DNA from: Pseudomonas prosekii
Lineage (GTDB): Bacteria; Pseudomonadota; Gammaproteobacteria; Pseudomonadales; Pseudomonadaceae
Direction: 5' to 3'
Assembly: GCF_900105155.1 (NCBI RefSeq)
Contig: NZ_LT629762.1
Location: 3,780,501 to 3,844,500 of the forward strand
DNA length: 64,000 nucleotides
The translations under genes and the position numbers were made by a program. This document shows positions 31,088 through 39,885 of the stretch, one piece after another (positions within the stretch are counted from its first letter, which is position 1; each line of letters opens with the position of its first letter). The notes under the pieces are model-generated. The model ran no database searches and was not told the origin of the DNA. It saw only the letters and a list, made by a program, of their open reading frames with translations.

Positions 31088-31102
31088 CTGTCACCCGGGG
31101 TG

Positions 31103-32119
31103 TCAGTCGAACATGCCAAAGGTCATGTAGCTGAACCACGAACGATCGTTTTCCGGGGTTTCAGGTTCTTCCGGCTCGATCACATCGCCGTTTTCATCTT
31201 TAGGCTTGAGGTCGTTCGGGATCGAATCCTTCGCGTCCTGGAACTGCTTCTGCACGTCCTGGTTGGCGCGGGTTTCGCCCGGCGGCAGCGGTGGACGCGA
31301 TTCGATCAGGCCCAGGGTGGCCTTGCTCAGCCACGAACGGTTGTCCGCTTCGTCGACCGAAGGGCGGAACTCACCGTCCACCAGGCTTGGGTGGTTCGGG
31401 TAGTTCAGCTTCAGGGTTTCGAGGCTGGTGGTCGCCAGTTCGTCCAGGTGCAGACGCTGGTAGGACTCGACCATCACCGCCAGGCCGTCACCGACCGCAG
31501 GGGTTTCCTGGAAGTTTTCCACCACGTAACGACCACGGTTGGCGGCGGCGACATAGGCCTGACGGGTCAGGTAGTAGTCGGCAACGTGAATCTCGTAGGC
31601 CGCCAGCAGGTTGCGCAGGTAAATCATGCGCTGCTTGGCGTCCGGCGAGTAGCGGCTGTTCGGGAAGCGGCTGGTGAGCTGGGCGAACTCGTTGTACGAG
31701 TCGCGGGCAGCGCCCGGGTCACGCTTGGTCATGTCCAGCGGCAGGAAGCGCGCGAGAATGCCGACGTCCTGGTCGAAGGAAGTCAGACCCTTCAGGTAAT
31801 ACGCGTAATCCACGTTCGGATGCTGTGGGTGCAAACGAATAAAACGCTCGGCGGCAGACTTCGCAGCCTCAGGCTCGGCGTTTTTGTAGTTGGCGTAGAT
31901 AAGCTCGAGTTGAGCCTGATCAGCGTAGCGGCCGAACGGATAACGCGACTCCAGGGCCTTCAGTTTCGAAGTGGCGCTGGTGTAGCTGTTGTTATCCAGG
32001 TCGGTCTGAGCCTGCTGGTACAGCTCGACTTCGCTTAGGTTTTCGTCTACGACTTCCTTCGATGAGCAAGCAGCGGTCAATGCGAGGATGGCGATCAGCA
32101 GCAGGTGTTTCACTTGCAT
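31103..32119 (-). CDS. bamD: outer-membrane assembly lipoprotein BamD
   Basis: The 338-residue lipoprotein has the lipobox LTAAC (Cys18). A run of TPR repeats follows, starting with [20 protein letters not shown] and [25 protein letters not shown]. It is an essential part of the BAM complex that folds beta-barrels. The C-terminal 60 residues are a charged extension ([15 protein letters not shown]) longer than in E. coli, as in other Pseudomonas. The ATG at 32119 was chosen because the signal peptide starts there. It is divergent from rluD. Confidence 0.95.
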   Translation of the reverse strand: MQVKHLLLIAILALTAACSSKEVVDENLSEVELYQQAQTDLDNNSYTSATSKLKALESRYPFGRYADQAQLELIYANYKNAEPEAAKSAAERFIRLHPQHPNVDYAYYLKGLTSFDQDVGILARFLPLDMTKRDPGAARDSYNEFAQLTSRFPNSRYSPDAKQRMIYLRNLLAAYEIHVADYYLTRQAYVAAANRGRYVVENFQETPAVGDGLAVMVESYQRLHLDELATTSLETLKLNYPNHPSLVDGEFRPSVDEADNRSWLSKATLGLIESRPPLPPGETRANQDVQKQFQDAKDSIPNDLKPKDENGDVIEPEEPETPENDRSWFSYMTFGMFD

Positions 32120-32270
32120 GGCGGCTTGCGTCCCTATGACGGCCGCTGTCTTGGGCGGGGCCGTCCTGTTATGATGAGCGCCCCGTTGAATAGCCTCGGG
32201 GCAAAAGACGCCGTATTTAACCACAAGCGCGCAGCCGAAACCAAAGGCTGTGCCGACGCCTAGTCTGAGC

Positions 32271-33233
32271 ATGTCCGATAAAATTGAACTTCGCGCAGAG
32301 GTGCCGTCCGAATTGGGCGGCCAACGCCTCGATCAAGTCGCCGCACAATTATTCGCTGAGCACTCGCGCTCGCGCCTTTCCGCCTGGATCAAAGACGGCC
32401 GCCTGACTGTGGATGGGGCGGTTATCCGCCCGCGAGACATCGTTCATGGTGGTGCCATTCTTGAACTCACTGCCGAGCAGGAAGCTCAGGGCGAATGGAT
32501 CGCTCAGGACATCGAGCTGGACATCGTCTACGAAGATGACGACATCCTGGTGATCAACAAACCTGCGGGTCTGGTGGTTCACCCGGCTGCTGGCCACGCT
32601 GACGGCACCTTGCTCAACGCCTTGCTGCACCACGTGCCGGACATCATCAATGTGCCCCGCGCCGGTATCGTGCATCGCCTCGACAAGGACACCACCGGCC
32701 TGATGGTGGTCGCCAAGACCATTCAAGCGCAGACGCAACTGGTAACACAGTTGCAGAGCCGCAGCGTCAGCCGCATCTATGAATGCATCGTTATTGGTGT
32801 GGTCACGGCCGGCGGCAAGATCAACGCGCCAATCGGTCGTCACGGCCAGCAGCGCCAGCGCATGGCGGTGATGGAAGGCGGCAAGCAAGCCGTCAGCCAC
32901 TACCGCGTGCTCGAGCGTTTCCGCTCTCACACGCACGTGCGGGTGAAGCTGGAAACCGGGCGTACGCACCAGATTCGTGTGCACATGGCGCACATCAACT
33001 TCCCGTTGGTCGGAGACCCTGCCTACGGCGGTCGTTTCCGTATTCCGCCATCGGCAAGTGTGACCATGGTCGAATCGTTGAAGGCGTTCCCGCGCCAGGC
33101 ACTGCATGCGCGGTTCCTTGAGCTGGATCATCCGACGACCGGTAAACGCATGAGCTGGGAATCGCCGTTGCCGGACGACTTCGTCTGGTTGCTGACCTTG
33201 CTCAAGCAGGACCGCGAGGCGTTCATCGGATGA
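32271..33233 (+). CDS. rluD: 23S rRNA pseudouridine synthase RluD
   Basis: The 320-residue enzyme modifies 23S rRNA helix 69 (positions 1911, 1915 and 1917). It has an N-terminal S4 RNA-binding domain (about 15-70) and the catalytic motif [13 protein letters not shown], with Asp138. The ATG at 32271 was chosen from the family N-terminus ([12 protein letters not shown]). A TATGAT -10-like box at 32170 lies upstream. Its stop overlaps the pgeF start. Confidence 0.96.
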   Translation: MSDKIELRAEVPSELGGQRLDQVAAQLFAEHSRSRLSAWIKDGRLTVDGAVIRPRDIVHGGAILELTAEQEAQGEWIAQDIELDIVYEDDDILVINKPAGLVVHPAAGHADGTLLNALLHHVPDIINVPRAGIVHRLDKDTTGLMVVAKTIQAQTQLVTQLQSRSVSRIYECIVIGVVTAGGKINAPIGRHGQQRQRMAVMEGGKQAVSHYRVLERFRSHTHVRVKLETGRTHQIRVHMAHINFPLVGDPAYGGRFRIPPSASVTMVESLKAFPRQALHARFLELDHPTTGKRMSWESPLPDDFVWLLTLLKQDREAFIG

Positions 33234-33955
33234 GTGACTGGCAGATTCCCGACTGGCCTGCGCCTGCCGGGGTGAAAGCCTGCGTTACCACCCGTGCGGG
33301 CGGCGTCAGTCTGGCGCCGTTCGACAGCCTCAACCTCGGCGATCACGTCGATGACAGCCCCGACGCGGTGGCCGAAAATCGCCGTCGCCTCACCAATCAA
33401 TTCTCGATCCAGCCGGCCTGGTTGCAGCAGGTTCACGGCATCGTCGTGACCGCAGCAGACCCGAGCCGAGTGGTTACTGCCGACGCCAGTTGGACGCAAA
33501 CCCCCGGTATCGCCTGCGCGGCGATGACTGCCGATTGCCTGCCCGCACTGTTTTGCGACCGTGCCGGCACGCGCGTAGCGGCGGCCCATGCCGGTTGGCG
33601 CGGATTGGCAGCAGGCGTGCTCGAAGCGACCCTCGACAGCCTCGATGTGGCGCCCGACGAAGTGCTGGTCTGGCTCGGCCCGGCGATTGGCCCGCAAGCC
33701 TTTGAGGTCGGCGCGGAAGTGCGCGAAGTCTTCATCCAGCAACTGCCCGAAGCCGCCAATGCCTTCGTCCCGAGCCAGAATCCCGGCAAGTTCATGGCCG
33801 ACATCTATGCGCTGGCGCGTCTGCGCCTGTCGGCACGCGGTGTCACGGCGGTTTATGGCGGTGGTTTCTGCACCGTAAGCGATCCGCGCTTCTTTTCTTA
33901 CCGCCGCAGTCCACGCACTGGTCGGTTTGCCTCCCTCGTTTGGTTGGAACGCTAG
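33230..33955 (+). CDS. pgeF: peptidoglycan editing factor PgeF (YfiH, polyphenol oxidase family)
   Basis: The 241-residue protein has the metal-binding triad of the family: His69 (QQVHG), Cys103 (TADCLPAL) and His120 (AAHAGWRGL). The family was once called multicopper polyphenol oxidase; E. coli YfiH removes wrongly inserted L-Ser from peptidoglycan precursors. It overlaps rluD by 4 bases (ATGA), the usual pairing. clpB follows from its own promoter. Confidence 0.93.
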   Translation: MSDWQIPDWPAPAGVKACVTTRAGGVSLAPFDSLNLGDHVDDSPDAVAENRRRLTNQFSIQPAWLQQVHGIVVTAADPSRVVTADASWTQTPGIACAAMTADCLPALFCDRAGTRVAAAHAGWRGLAAGVLEATLDSLDVAPDEVLVWLGPAIGPQAFEVGAEVREVFIQQLPEAANAFVPSQNPGKFMADIYALARLRLSARGVTAVYGGGFCTVSDPRFFSYRRSPRTGRFASLVWLER

Positions 33956-33985
33956 ACTTCCCTGACCTGCATCAACTGCCCGGCG

Positions 33986-34013
33986 CTTGAAACTCCCAGA
34001 ATCGACCGCATCT
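33986..34013 (+). promoter_or_regulatory. sigma-32 heat-shock promoter for clpB
   Basis: CTTGAAA at 33986-33992 and CCGCATCT at 34006-34013 are 13 bases apart. Against the CTTGAAA / CCCCATNT heat-shock consensus there is one mismatch. It lies 73 bases upstream of the clpB start. Confidence 0.85.
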
Positions 34014-34086
34014 ACAGTGGTATCTGGCAGGTTTCTTTATTCAGGATGGTTTCTTAGGTCCGGCCTGCTCAAAAGGAAGGTGACCC

Positions 34087-36651
34087 ATGCGTATAGACCG
34101 TTTAACCAGCAAATTACAGTTAGCCCTGTCCGACGCCCAATCTCTGGCCGTCGGCCTCGATCATCCGGGCATTGAACCGGCGCACTTGATGCAAGCCATG
34201 CTTGAACAACAGGGTGGTTCGATCAAACCCCTGTTGATGCAAGTCGGTTTCGACGTCAACAGTTTGCGCAAAGAGCTGACCAAAGAGCTCGACCAACTAC
34301 CAAAAATCCAGAACCCAACCGGCGACGTGAACATGTCGCAGGATCTGGCGCGTCTGCTCAACCAGGCCGATCGCCTGGCGCAGCAGAAGGGCGATCAGTT
34401 CATCTCCAGCGAACTGGTGCTGCTCGCCGCCATGGACGAGAACAGCAAGATCGGCAAGTTGCTGCTTGGCCAGGGCGTCAGCAAAAAAGCTTTGGAAAAC
34501 GCGATCAACAACCTGCGTGGCGGCGAAGCGGTGAACGACGCCAACCACGAAGAATCGCGCCAAGCGCTGGACAAGTACACCGTCGACCTGACCAAGCGCG
34601 CCGAAGAAGGCAAACTCGATCCGGTGATCGGCCGTGACGATGAAATTCGCCGGACGATTCAGGTGCTGCAACGCCGCACCAAGAACAACCCGGTACTGAT
34701 CGGTGAGCCTGGCGTCGGTAAAACCGCGATTGCCGAAGGTCTGGCGCAGCGCATCATCAATGGTGAAGTGCCGGATGGCCTCAAAGGCAAACGCCTGTTG
34801 TCGCTGGACATGGGCGCGCTGATCGCTGGCGCCAAGTACCGTGGCGAGTTCGAAGAACGCCTTAAATCCCTGCTCAACGAACTGTCGAAGCAGGAAGGGC
34901 AGATCATTCTGTTCATCGACGAACTGCACACCATGGTCGGCGCCGGCAAGGGCGAGGGCTCGATGGATGCCGGCAATATGCTCAAACCGGCATTGGCGCG
35001 CGGCGAGTTGCACTGCGTCGGCGCGACCACGCTGAATGAATATCGCCAATATATAGAGAAGGACGCGGCCCTCGAGCGGCGCTTCCAGAAAGTATTGGTA
35101 GAAGAACCGAGCGAAGAAGACACCATCGCGATCCTGCGTGGCCTCAAAGAGCGTTACGAGGTCCACCATAAAGTGGCGATCACCGATGGCGCGATCATTG
35201 CGGCGGCCAAGCTCAGCCACCGCTACATCACTGATCGGCAGTTGCCGGACAAAGCCATCGACCTGATCGACGAGGCCGCCAGCCGCATCCGCATGGAGAT
35301 CGACTCCAAACCGGAAGTGCTCGACCGTCTTGAACGCCGCTTGATTCAGCTCAAAGTTGAATCCCAGGCACTGAAGAAAGAAAGCGACGACGCGGCGAAG
35401 AAACGCCTGGAAAAACTTCAGGAAGAAATCGTCCGTCTCGAACGCGAGTATTCGGACCTCGAAGAAATCTGGAATTCGGAGAAAGCCGAAGTTCAGGGTT
35501 CGGCGCAGATCCAGCAGAAAATCGAACAGTCGCGTCAGGAACTGGAAGCGGCTCGCCGCAAAGGTGACCTCAACCGCATGGCCGAGCTGCAATACGGGGT
35601 GATCCCGGACCTGGAGCGCAGCCTGCAAATGGTCGATCAGCACGGCAAAAGCGAAAACCAGTTGCTGCGCAGCAAAGTGACTGAGGAAGAAATCGCTGAA
35701 GTGGTTTCGAAGTGGACCGGCATTCCCGTGTCGAAAATGCTCGAAGGCGAGCGCGACAAGCTGATGAAGATGGAAAGCCTGTTGCACCAACGTGTGATCG
35801 GCCAGAACGAAGCGGTGATCGCCGTCTCCAACGCGGTACGCCGTTCGCGTGCCGGGTTGTCCGACCCGAATCGCCCGAGCGGTTCGTTCATGTTCCTCGG
35901 CCCGACCGGCGTGGGTAAAACCGAGCTGTGCAAGGCGCTGGCCGAATTCCTCTTTGATACTGAAGAGGCGATGGTGCGCATCGACATGTCCGAATTCATG
36001 GAGAAACACTCCGTGGCCCGACTGATCGGCGCGCCACCAGGCTATGTCGGTTATGAAGAGGGCGGTTACCTGACTGAGGCGGTGCGTCGCAAGCCTTACT
36101 CGGTAATCCTCCTGGACGAGGTCGAGAAGGCGCACCCGGATGTGTTCAACATCTTGCTGCAAGTGCTCGAAGATGGCCGGTTGACCGACAGCCACGGGCG
36201 TACGGTGGATTTCAAGAACACCGTGATTGTCATGACCTCCAACCTCGGCTCGGTGCAGATCCAGGAACTGGTCGGTGATCGTGAAGCGCAGCGCGCGGCA
36301 GTAATGGACGCGATTTCCACTCACTTCCGGCCGGAGTTCATCAACCGGGTCGACGAAGTGGTGATCTTCGAGCCACTGGCGCGGGATCAGATCGCAGGCA
36401 TTACCGAGATTCAGTTGGGTCGTCTGCGCAGTCGCCTGACCGAGCGCGAGCTGAAACTGGAGCTCAGCCCTGAGGCGATGGATAAATTGATCGCTGTCGG
36501 TTACGACCCGGTCTACGGTGCGCGGCCGCTGAAACGGGCAATCCAGCGCTGGATCGAGAACCCGTTGGCGCAGTTGATTTTGTCCGGGCAATTCATGCCG
36601 GGCGAGACGGCGGTGGGCAAAGTCGAAAACGACGAAATCGTTTTCTCCTGA
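34087..36651 (+). CDS. clpB: ATP-dependent disaggregase ClpB
   Basis: The 854-residue Hsp100 protein has an N-terminal Clp repeat domain (about 1-145) and a first AAA+ domain with GEPGVGKT near 206. A coiled-coil middle domain (about 410-525) and a second AAA+ domain with GPTGVGKT near 606 follow. It works with DnaK to dissolve heat-aggregated proteins in the cytoplasm. GGAAGGTGACCC gives the ribosome binding site. An internal Met near residue 150 could start the short ClpB form, but I did not see a strong site for it. Confidence 0.98.
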   Translation: MRIDRLTSKLQLALSDAQSLAVGLDHPGIEPAHLMQAMLEQQGGSIKPLLMQVGFDVNSLRKELTKELDQLPKIQNPTGDVNMSQDLARLLNQADRLAQQKGDQFISSELVLLAAMDENSKIGKLLLGQGVSKKALENAINNLRGGEAVNDANHEESRQALDKYTVDLTKRAEEGKLDPVIGRDDEIRRTIQVLQRRTKNNPVLIGEPGVGKTAIAEGLAQRIINGEVPDGLKGKRLLSLDMGALIAGAKYRGEFEERLKSLLNELSKQEGQIILFIDELHTMVGAGKGEGSMDAGNMLKPALARGELHCVGATTLNEYRQYIEKDAALERRFQKVLVEEPSEEDTIAILRGLKERYEVHHKVAITDGAIIAAAKLSHRYITDRQLPDKAIDLIDEAASRIRMEIDSKPEVLDRLERRLIQLKVESQALKKESDDAAKKRLEKLQEEIVRLEREYSDLEEIWNSEKAEVQGSAQIQQKIEQSRQELEAARRKGDLNRMAELQYGVIPDLERSLQMVDQHGKSENQLLRSKVTEEEIAEVVSKWTGIPVSKMLEGERDKLMKMESLLHQRVIGQNEAVIAVSNAVRRSRAGLSDPNRPSGSFMFLGPTGVGKTELCKALAEFLFDTEEAMVRIDMSEFMEKHSVARLIGAPPGYVGYEEGGYLTEAVRRKPYSVILLDEVEKAHPDVFNILLQVLEDGRLTDSHGRTVDFKNTVIVMTSNLGSVQIQELVGDREAQRAAVMDAISTHFRPEFINRVDEVVIFEPLARDQIAGITEIQLGRLRSRLTERELKLELSPEAMDKLIAVGYDPVYGARPLKRAIQRWIENPLAQLILSGQFMPGETAVGKVENDEIVFS

Positions 36652-36674
36652 GTCGTAACGCCACGGAAATAAAC

Positions 36675-36702
36675 AAGGCCTCGCATTGCGAGGCCTTTTT
36701 TT
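36675..36702 (+). terminator. terminator after clpB
   Basis: The AAGGCCTCGC / GCGAGGCCTTTTTTT hairpin has a long T-run, 24 bases after the stop codon. Confidence 0.92.
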
Positions 36703-36835
36703 CGCCAGGCTGTTGAACTCAAAGGAAAAGGCTTGTAAAGTGCGCCCCGCAGTAAGTCACCCGGAAGGGTTTCTGCTCCCCAAGCGGAAATCTGAATTAA
36801 GTTGCAAATCATTAACTTGAATGCAATTTAGGGGG

Positions 36836-36863
36836 TTGACAGAGGTGCTTAAGATTGTAGAAT
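36836..36863 (+). promoter_or_regulatory. sigma-70 promoter of the tRNA operon
   Basis: A consensus TTGACA at 36836-36841 and TAGAAT at 36858-36863 have a 16-base spacer. A GC-rich discriminator (AGCGCGCCT) follows, typical of stringently controlled stable RNA promoters. Confidence 0.85.
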
Positions 36864-36951
36864 AGCGCGCCTCAGACACACGAACGCAGCGATGCGAACG
36901 GGTCGAAGAGAACGTTACAAAGCTTCAAATGTTGTAATTGAAATATGTAGT

Positions 36952-37027
36952 TCCGTGATAGCTCAGTCGGTAGAGCAAATGACTGTTAATCATTGGGTCC
37001 CAGGTTCGAGTCCTGGTCACGGAGCCA
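36952..37027 (+). tRNA. tRNA-Asn (GTT)
   Basis: The 76-base cloverleaf has acceptor TCCGTGA / TCACGGA, the T-arm GGTTCGAGTCC and an encoded CCA. The anticodon GTT lies at 36985-36987. It is the first tRNA of the operon. Confidence 0.97.
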
Positions 37028-37036
37028 ATTTCAAAC

Positions 37037-37113
37037 CGGGGTATAGCGCAGTCCGGTAGCGCGCCTGCTTTGGGAGCAGGATGTCAGGAGTTCGAATCCC
37101 CTTACCCCGACCA
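37037..37113 (+). tRNA. tRNA-Pro (TGG), copy 1
   Basis: The 77-base cloverleaf has acceptor CGGGGTA / TACCCCG and an encoded CCA. The anticodon loop CTTTGGGAG gives TGG. It is identical in sequence to the copy at 37292. Confidence 0.97.
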
Positions 37114-37118
37114 TTTTT

Positions 37119-37194
37119 GGGTCGTTAGCTCAGTTGGTAGAGCAGTTGGCTTTTAACCAATTGGTCGTAGGTTCGAATCCCACACGACCCACCA
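37119..37194 (+). tRNA. tRNA-Lys (TTT)
   Basis: The 76-base cloverleaf has acceptor GGGTCGT / ACGACCC and an encoded CCA. The anticodon loop CTTTTAAC gives TTT. Confidence 0.97.
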
Positions 37195-37261
37195 TTTTTG
37201 AAACCAGTTAACGCTGGGATCAGATCTTAAGATCAGCGGCCAAAAGCCCTGATCGAAGAAG

Positions 37262-37289
37262 AAGGCGACTGAGAGGTCGCCTTTTTTTT
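37262..37289 (+). terminator. terminator between tRNA-Lys and the second tRNA-Pro
   Basis: The AGGCGAC / GTCGCCT hairpin is followed by eight T. Its T-run ends two bases before the next tRNA starts. Confidence 0.85.
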
Positions 37290-37291
37290 AC

Positions 37292-37368
37292 CGGGGTATA
37301 GCGCAGTCCGGTAGCGCGCCTGCTTTGGGAGCAGGATGTCAGGAGTTCGAATCCCCTTACCCCGACCA
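37292..37368 (+). tRNA. tRNA-Pro (TGG), copy 2
   Basis: An exact copy of the 77-base tRNA-Pro at 37037, with encoded CCA. It lies directly behind a terminator with no visible promoter of its own. Confidence 0.96.
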
Positions 37369-37373
37369 TATTA

Positions 37374-37410
37374 AAAATCCTCGTATCGAAAGATACGGGG
37401 ATTTTTTTTT
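37374..37410 (+). terminator. terminator after the second tRNA-Pro
   Basis: AAATCCTCGTATC / GATACGGGGATTT hairpin followed by a run of T, closing the tRNA cluster. Confidence 0.88.
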
Positions 37411-37442
37411 GTCCTCAGGAAAGCGCCTTCAATCAGCGGCCA

Positions 37443-37480
37443 ATAAAAAGCCCCGATTCTTCATGGAGAATCGGGGCTTG
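37443..37480 (-). terminator. terminator after the EGKCG/EF-hand gene
   Basis: The AAGCCCCGATTCT / AGAATCGGGGCTT hairpin has a T-run on the minus strand (AAAAA at 37445-37449 as read on the plus strand). It lies 40 bases past the stop of the gene at 37521. Confidence 0.85.
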
Positions 37481-37520
37481 GCGGTTCGAGATCGGAGCTT
37501 TGAGGATCAGGCCTCGAGGA

Positions 37521-37979
37521 TCAGACGCCGTCTTGATCTTTCAGGTGTTCGAATAGGCCTTTCGGCATTTTTTTGCCATTGGCTTCGAAGTTGGCTTTGA
37601 CGTTGTCGTAAGCCTCTTGCTCGTCGATGAAGCCATCGTGGTTTTTGTCGATCTTGTCGAAGTCGGATTTTGGCGCGACAGCCTTGAACTCGGCGCGCGA
37701 GACCTTGCCGTCGCCATTGGTATCAGTCTTGGCCATCGAGGCGTCGCCGCATTTACCCTCGCCACACTTGCCTTCGGGGGTCTTCGCCGATTGCTCGGCT
37801 TTGCCTTCACCGCATTTACCTTCGCCACACTTGCCTTCAGGCGTTTTCACCACTTGCTCAGCCGAGGCCAGCAGGTAGCCCTGGGTGAGCGGCTGTGCAG
37901 CGAATACAGAGCCGGACAACATCATGCCGCCGGCCAGCACAGCGCCGAGCAGACCAATAGTATTGTTGGTGTGGGACAT
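37521..37979 (-). CDS. secreted HvfA-like EGKCG-repeat protein with EF-hand pair
   Basis: The 152-residue protein has three parts. Residues 1-27 are a Sec signal peptide (MSHTNNTIGLLGAVLAGG.. ending VFA). Residues 45-78 hold two copies of KTPEGKCGEGKCG with four Cys (51, 56, 72, 77); a fifth motif has Ala in place of Cys (EGKA, 58-61). Residues 86-97 and 111-122 are two complete EF-hand loops (DTNGDGKVSRAE, DKNHDGFIDEQE), so calcium binding is likely. The EGKCG motif is that of HvfA/bufferin peptides, whose Cys are turned into copper-binding oxazolone-thioamide by DUF692-DUF2063 enzymes. No such enzyme gene is in this window. CCAGGAGAGTTGAA precedes the chosen ATG. Confidence 0.85.
   Translation of the reverse strand: MSHTNNTIGLLGAVLAGGMMLSGSVFAAQPLTQGYLLASAEQVVKTPEGKCGEGKCGEGKAEQSAKTPEGKCGEGKCGDASMAKTDTNGDGKVSRAEFKAVAPKSDFDKIDKNHDGFIDEQEAYDNVKANFEANGKKMPKGLFEHLKDQDGV
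37746..37847 (-). repeat. imperfect tandem coding repeat (EGKCG units)
   Basis: A 63-base unit encoding residues 45-65 is followed by a partial copy encoding residues 66-78. The two share the KTPEGKCGEGKCG core with several silent differences, so the peptide sequence has been kept while the DNA diverged. Confidence 0.8.
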
Positions 37980-38194
37980 TTCAACTCTCCTGGGTTGCAC
38001 GACACAACCGCTCGATAAAGGATGCCGCGTGAGTGCGGCGTGCCCCGCAGCAGGCAGTGCCTTGCTCGGGTGTGGCCATTTAGCCGGGCGGGTGTATCGC
38101 TACTGTGTCGCGCGAGGGGGAGTTTGTAAGCGAGAGGGATGAAACGGCGGGGAGATACAGTGAGACACAGATCTACAGGCTTGTGAGTCAAAAA

Positions 38195-38286
38195 TGTGCG
38201 AGCGAGCTTGCTCGCGATGATGGACTGACATTCGACATATGTGCTGAATGTCAGACCGCTATCGCGAGCAGGCTCACTCCTGCAGG
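38195..38286. repeat. REPIN (family A, GCGATA type)
   Basis: The inverted arms GTGCGAGCGAGCTTGCTCGC and GCGAGCAGGCTCACTCCTGC have an inner pair CTGACATTC / GAATGTCAG. The rest of the 37980-38298 gap shows no gene and no clear promoter. Confidence 0.82.
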
Positions 38287-38298
38287 AGGATTTGTGAA

Positions 38299-39597
38299 TT
38301 AGTGAAGTTTGAGACGCGGCTCGGTCCCGCGTCCGATCTTGCTGCCGAGCATCAGCATCGCCGTGCGAAACGCGCCATACAGCGCCATCTGGTGCATGCG
38401 ATACAGCGACACGTAAAACATCCGCGCCAGCCAGCCTTCGAGCATCACGCTGCCGGTCAGGTTACCCATCAAGTTACCCACAGCGGAAAAACGCGACAGC
38501 GAGATCAGCGAGCCGTAGTCGGTGTATTTGTACTCCGGCAACGCCTTGCCTTCGATCCGCAGCTTCAGCGATTTGGCCAGCAACGAGGCCTGCTGATGCG
38601 CGGCTTGCGCACGCGGCGGCACATTGCGGTCGGTGCCCGGTTGCGGACATGCCGCGCAGTCGCCGAAAGCGAAAATGTTCTCGTCGCGGGTGGTTTGCAG
38701 CGTTGGCAGCACTTGCAGTTGATTGATCCGATTGGTTTCCAGGCCATCGATGTCCTTGAGGAAACCCGGCGCACGTATCCCCGCGGCCCAGACTTTCAGG
38801 CTGGCGTTGATCACCTTGCCGTCGGCGGTGATCAGGCTGTCCGCCGTCACTTCGCTGACCGCCGCGTTGGTCATCACATTGACCCCGAGTTTCTCCAGGG
38901 TTTTATGCACAGGCCCGCCAATGCGTTCCGGCAGGGCTGGCAACACGCGCGGCCCGGCTTCAATCAGAGTGATGTGCATGTTTTCCGGTTTGATTCGGTC
39001 CAGCCCATAAGCAGCCAGTTCGTGCGCGGCGTTGTGCAGTTCGGCGGCCAGTTCGACGCCCGTGGCGCCAGCGCCGACGATAGCGACGCTGATTTGCTCG
39101 ACGGTATCCGTTTGCCCGGCATGGGCGCGCAGATAGTGATTGAGCAATTGCTGATGGAAACGCTCGGCCTGTTTGCGCGTATCAAGGAACAGGCAATGCT
39201 GCGCCGCGCCTTCAGTGCCGAAATCGTTGGTGGTGCTGCCGACCGCGATCACCAGCGAGTCGTAACCGAGCTCGCGGGCCGGCACCAGCTCTACGCCGGC
39301 TTCGTCATAAGTGGCGGCCAGCTGGATTTTCTTCGCGGCGCGATCAAGCCCGCTCATGCGCCCCAGCTGAAACTCGAAGTGGTTCCATTTGGCTTGGGCA
39401 ACATAATTGAGTTCGTCTTCGGAAGAGTTCAGCGATCCGGCGGCCACTTCGTGCAACAGCGGTTTCCAGATGTGCGTCAGGTTCGCGTCGACCAGCATCA
39501 CGCTGGCGGTGCCGCGCTTGCCCAGAGTCTTACCCAGACGGGTAGCCAACTCCAGACCGCCGGCGCCGCCGCCGACGATAATAATACGATGAGTCAT
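38299..39597 (-). CDS. ndh: type II NADH dehydrogenase (NAD(P)/FAD-dependent oxidoreductase)
   Basis: The 432-residue flavoprotein passes electrons from NADH to quinone without pumping protons. It has an FAD fold at the start (HRIIIVGGGAGGLELATRLG), a second NADH fold (ISVAIVGAGATGVELAAELH) and the FAFGDCAACPQP motif. The C-terminal part carries amphipathic helices typical of NDH-2, which sits on the inner face of the membrane. The ATG at 39597 was chosen because the FAD motif starts right after it. Confidence 0.92.
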   Translation of the reverse strand: MTHRIIIVGGGAGGLELATRLGKTLGKRGTASVMLVDANLTHIWKPLLHEVAAGSLNSSEDELNYVAQAKWNHFEFQLGRMSGLDRAAKKIQLAATYDEAGVELVPARELGYDSLVIAVGSTTNDFGTEGAAQHCLFLDTRKQAERFHQQLLNHYLRAHAGQTDTVEQISVAIVGAGATGVELAAELHNAAHELAAYGLDRIKPENMHITLIEAGPRVLPALPERIGGPVHKTLEKLGVNVMTNAAVSEVTADSLITADGKVINASLKVWAAGIRAPGFLKDIDGLETNRINQLQVLPTLQTTRDENIFAFGDCAACPQPGTDRNVPPRAQAAHQQASLLAKSLKLRIEGKALPEYKYTDYGSLISLSRFSAVGNLMGNLTGSVMLEGWLARMFYVSLYRMHQMALYGAFRTAMLMLGSKIGRGTEPRLKLH

Positions 39598-39657
39598 GGG
39601 GATATCTCGCAAGGCTAAAAGAAATCGGTGCGGTTACCCAAGCGAGCGCGAGGCAGC

Positions 39658-39831
39658 TCATAGCGTCAGATAACCGATAAGGCGGCTCAACAGGCCCAAA
39701 CCAATGGTCACTGCCAGCACCAGCACAAGGAGCATCCACGGCCGGAATGGCCGGCGCTCGACTCGGTGCTGGGACAAGTGCAGGTACTCTTCGACATGCT
39801 TCTGGTCGTCTGGTTTCAGGCGGCTGGTCAT
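39658..39831 (-). CDS. DUF3094 family small membrane protein
   Basis: A 57-residue protein reads MTSRLKPDDQKHVEEYLHLS at the N-terminus, followed by a basic RVERRPFRPW stretch. One membrane segment (MLLVLVLAVTIGLGLL) comes next, ending SRLIGYLTL. I recognise it as the DUF3094 type found beside ndh in Pseudomonas. It lies between ndh and the MOSC gene on the same strand. Function unknown. Confidence 0.75.
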   Translation of the reverse strand: MTSRLKPDDQKHVEEYLHLSQHRVERRPFRPWMLLVLVLAVTIGLGLLSRLIGYLTL

Positions 39832-39885
39832 ATTGGGCCTCGTCAGGAGTAGACGTTGCTGAATGTGTAGAAGCTACAGGCGGAT

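Noticed and set aside
32170..32175. TATGAT box as a promoter for rluD
   Set aside because: No -35 element at acceptable spacing, so it was not listed as a promoter.
34297..36591. 764-residue open frame antisense to clpB
   Set aside because: Same cause: the clpB frame has all Hsp100 motifs, while this one is low in family-like sequence and has no start site of note.
36952..37410. tRNA cluster as an attachment site for an integrated element
   Set aside because: No integrase gene and no repeated tRNA 3' end other than the full tRNA-Pro copy; the flanks are ordinary core genes.
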